Source: Diplolepis rosae
Taxonomy: Eukaryota > Arthropoda > Insecta > Hymenoptera > Diplolepididae
Length of the DNA stretch: 64,000 nt
NCBI GenBank assembly: GCA_030998225.1
Contig: JAPYXD010000742.1
Span: forward strand, 2,604,001-2,668,000
Reading direction: 5' to 3'
Shown here one piece after another: positions 63,871-64,000 of the stretch (position 1 is its first letter; every line of letters starts with the position of its first letter). The position numbers were made by a program, and so were the translations under genes. The notes beneath the pieces were generated by a model. That model did no database searches, had not been told where the DNA came from, and saw only the letters and a list, made by a program, of their open reading frames with translations.

Positions 63871-64000
63871 GTGTTAATGATTATCTATTGGCCACTTTAT
63901 AAAAATTCTTATACTCCTAAGAATTCGCGCATTACTTGGCCACTCTTTTCATTTCAAACTTCGTTCAACTCGCGTATTATGCGGCTATTTATGTATTTAT
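63871..64000 (+). repeat. Partial satellite unit at right edge
   Basis: The last unit is cut after 130 bp inside subrepeat 2 (GGCTATTTATGTATTTAT). Nothing suggests that the array ends here. Confidence 0.95.

Larger units (their letters stand above)
1..64000 (+). repeat. Tandem satellite DNA array, about 248-bp unit, 257 complete copies
   Basis: The same unit repeats head to tail from the first base to the last, with no inversion and no foreign sequence. Unit starts can be followed by the junction motif ACGTGTTAAT at 223, 471, 719, 966, 1214 and so on to 63871. Almost all intervals are 246-252 bp; the exceptions are listed separately. A unit holds an AT-rich part (TTAATTATTATCTATTGG, then CACTTTATAAAAATTC) and four CGCGCATTAC-like motifs. 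Composition is about 40% G+C and CpG is not depleted. No gene, tRNA, rRNA or transposon is visible on either strand. The role is unknown; long homogeneous satellites usually form centromeric, pericentromeric or subtelomeric heterochromatin in eukaryotes. I do not recognise the family. The array runs past both window edges, so its full size is unknown. Confidence 0.99.
54741..64000 (+). repeat. Right-hand region enriched in the TTAGTTCATCTTGAG unit family
   Basis: Units at 54741, 54989, 60150, 60645, 60895, 61143, 62136, 62384 and 63623 share GTTCATCTTGAGTATTACGC, mostly with CTCCTTAGAATTCGCGC. Outside this region the family occurs only near the left end (2907, 3372, 7596 and a partial form at 8339). 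The four units 60150, 61143, 62384 and 63623 are almost interchangeable. The rest of the region is ordinary N, G and S units. Confidence 0.8.

Noticed and set aside
1..64000. CRISPR array (short repeats such as CGCGCATTACTTGGCC at 45-55 bp spacing).
   Set aside because: The intervening segments are not unique spacers. They recur every 248 bp and align with one another, and no cas gene is present.
1..64000. A gene encoding a repeat-rich protein or a multi-exon gene in the repeat.
   Set aside because: No frame stays open across units, and no consistent splice-site pattern or codon bias is visible.
1..64000. tRNA, rRNA or 5S gene cluster as the tandem unit.
   Set aside because: The unit has no tRNA-like cloverleaf with A/B box sequences that I can recognise and no rRNA motif. 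The AT-rich subrepeat and internal 50-bp periodicity are unlike 5S units.
1..64000. Perfectly regular higher-order repeat across the whole window, as in human alpha satellite.
   Set aside because: Block periods of 2, 3, 5, 7 and 19 units are local and have different boundaries. K-L composites recur at irregular distances.

Overview
The whole 64 kb window is one uninterrupted head-to-tail satellite DNA array. It holds 257 complete units of about 248 bp, plus a partial unit at each end (1-222 and 63871-64000), and all are in the same orientation. I located every unit start by the junction motif ACGTGTTAAT or its variants. Nearly all units are 246-252 bp. I found no protein-coding gene, RNA gene, transposable element or unique-sequence island. 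The open reading frames of 62-120 codons are by-products of the repeat: they recur at the repeat period, often begin at GTG inside the junction motif, and overlap each other in different frames. Because 248 is not a multiple of 3, no frame can continue through the array.

The kind of sequence points to a eukaryotic chromosome, in centromeric, pericentromeric, subtelomeric or other heterochromatin. Base composition is about 40% G+C. CpG is not depleted (about 14 CpG in a typical unit, against roughly 10 expected from composition), which argues against a heavily CpG-methylated genome such as a vertebrate's. I do not recognise the satellite family and cannot name the organism.

The sequence shows three scales of organisation. 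(1) Each 248-bp unit is built from five diverged subrepeats of 45-55 bp, all carrying a version of the core CGCGCATTACTTGGCC (spacings 48, 45, 54, 46 and 55 bp in the unit at 3620-3867). (2) Units fall into haplotype families with linked differences, and the families have been shuffled by recombination. Named families below are N (GAATTCGCGC, TCAAACTTTG), G (GAAGTCGCGC, TCGGACTTCG), S (CAGCTCAGAC, CCGCAATTTT; 247 bp), L (TTTTTTGGCCAC, TTATTAAAAAA; 250-252 bp) and K (ATCATGACAC with CGCCTTACATGG). Some units have lost or gained whole 46-bp subrepeats. (3) Multi-unit blocks are duplicated. The clearest is a 19-unit block (about 4.72 kb) present twice in direct tandem at 22439-27159 and 27160-31881. 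There are also 7-, 5-, 3- and 2-unit tandem duplications and several dispersed block copies.

Layout: 1-5106 mixed N/G/A/B units; 5107-7595 a 5-unit duplication containing L units; 7596-22438 mixed units with K-L composites near 9.6, 13.1, 17.0 and 19.5 kb; 22439-31881 the tandem 19-mer; 31882-35101 the 7-unit-period duplication; 35102-36400 a further copy of the 19-mer's left flank and start; 36342-38076 a locally homogenised run; 39317-48237 two rearranged copies of a larger block; 49230-50477 another K-L composite; 50478-64000 mixed units, with a family marked by TTAGTTCATCTTGAG enriched from 54.7 kb to the end. No genes act together here. The content is the history of a repeat evolving by unequal exchange and conversion.
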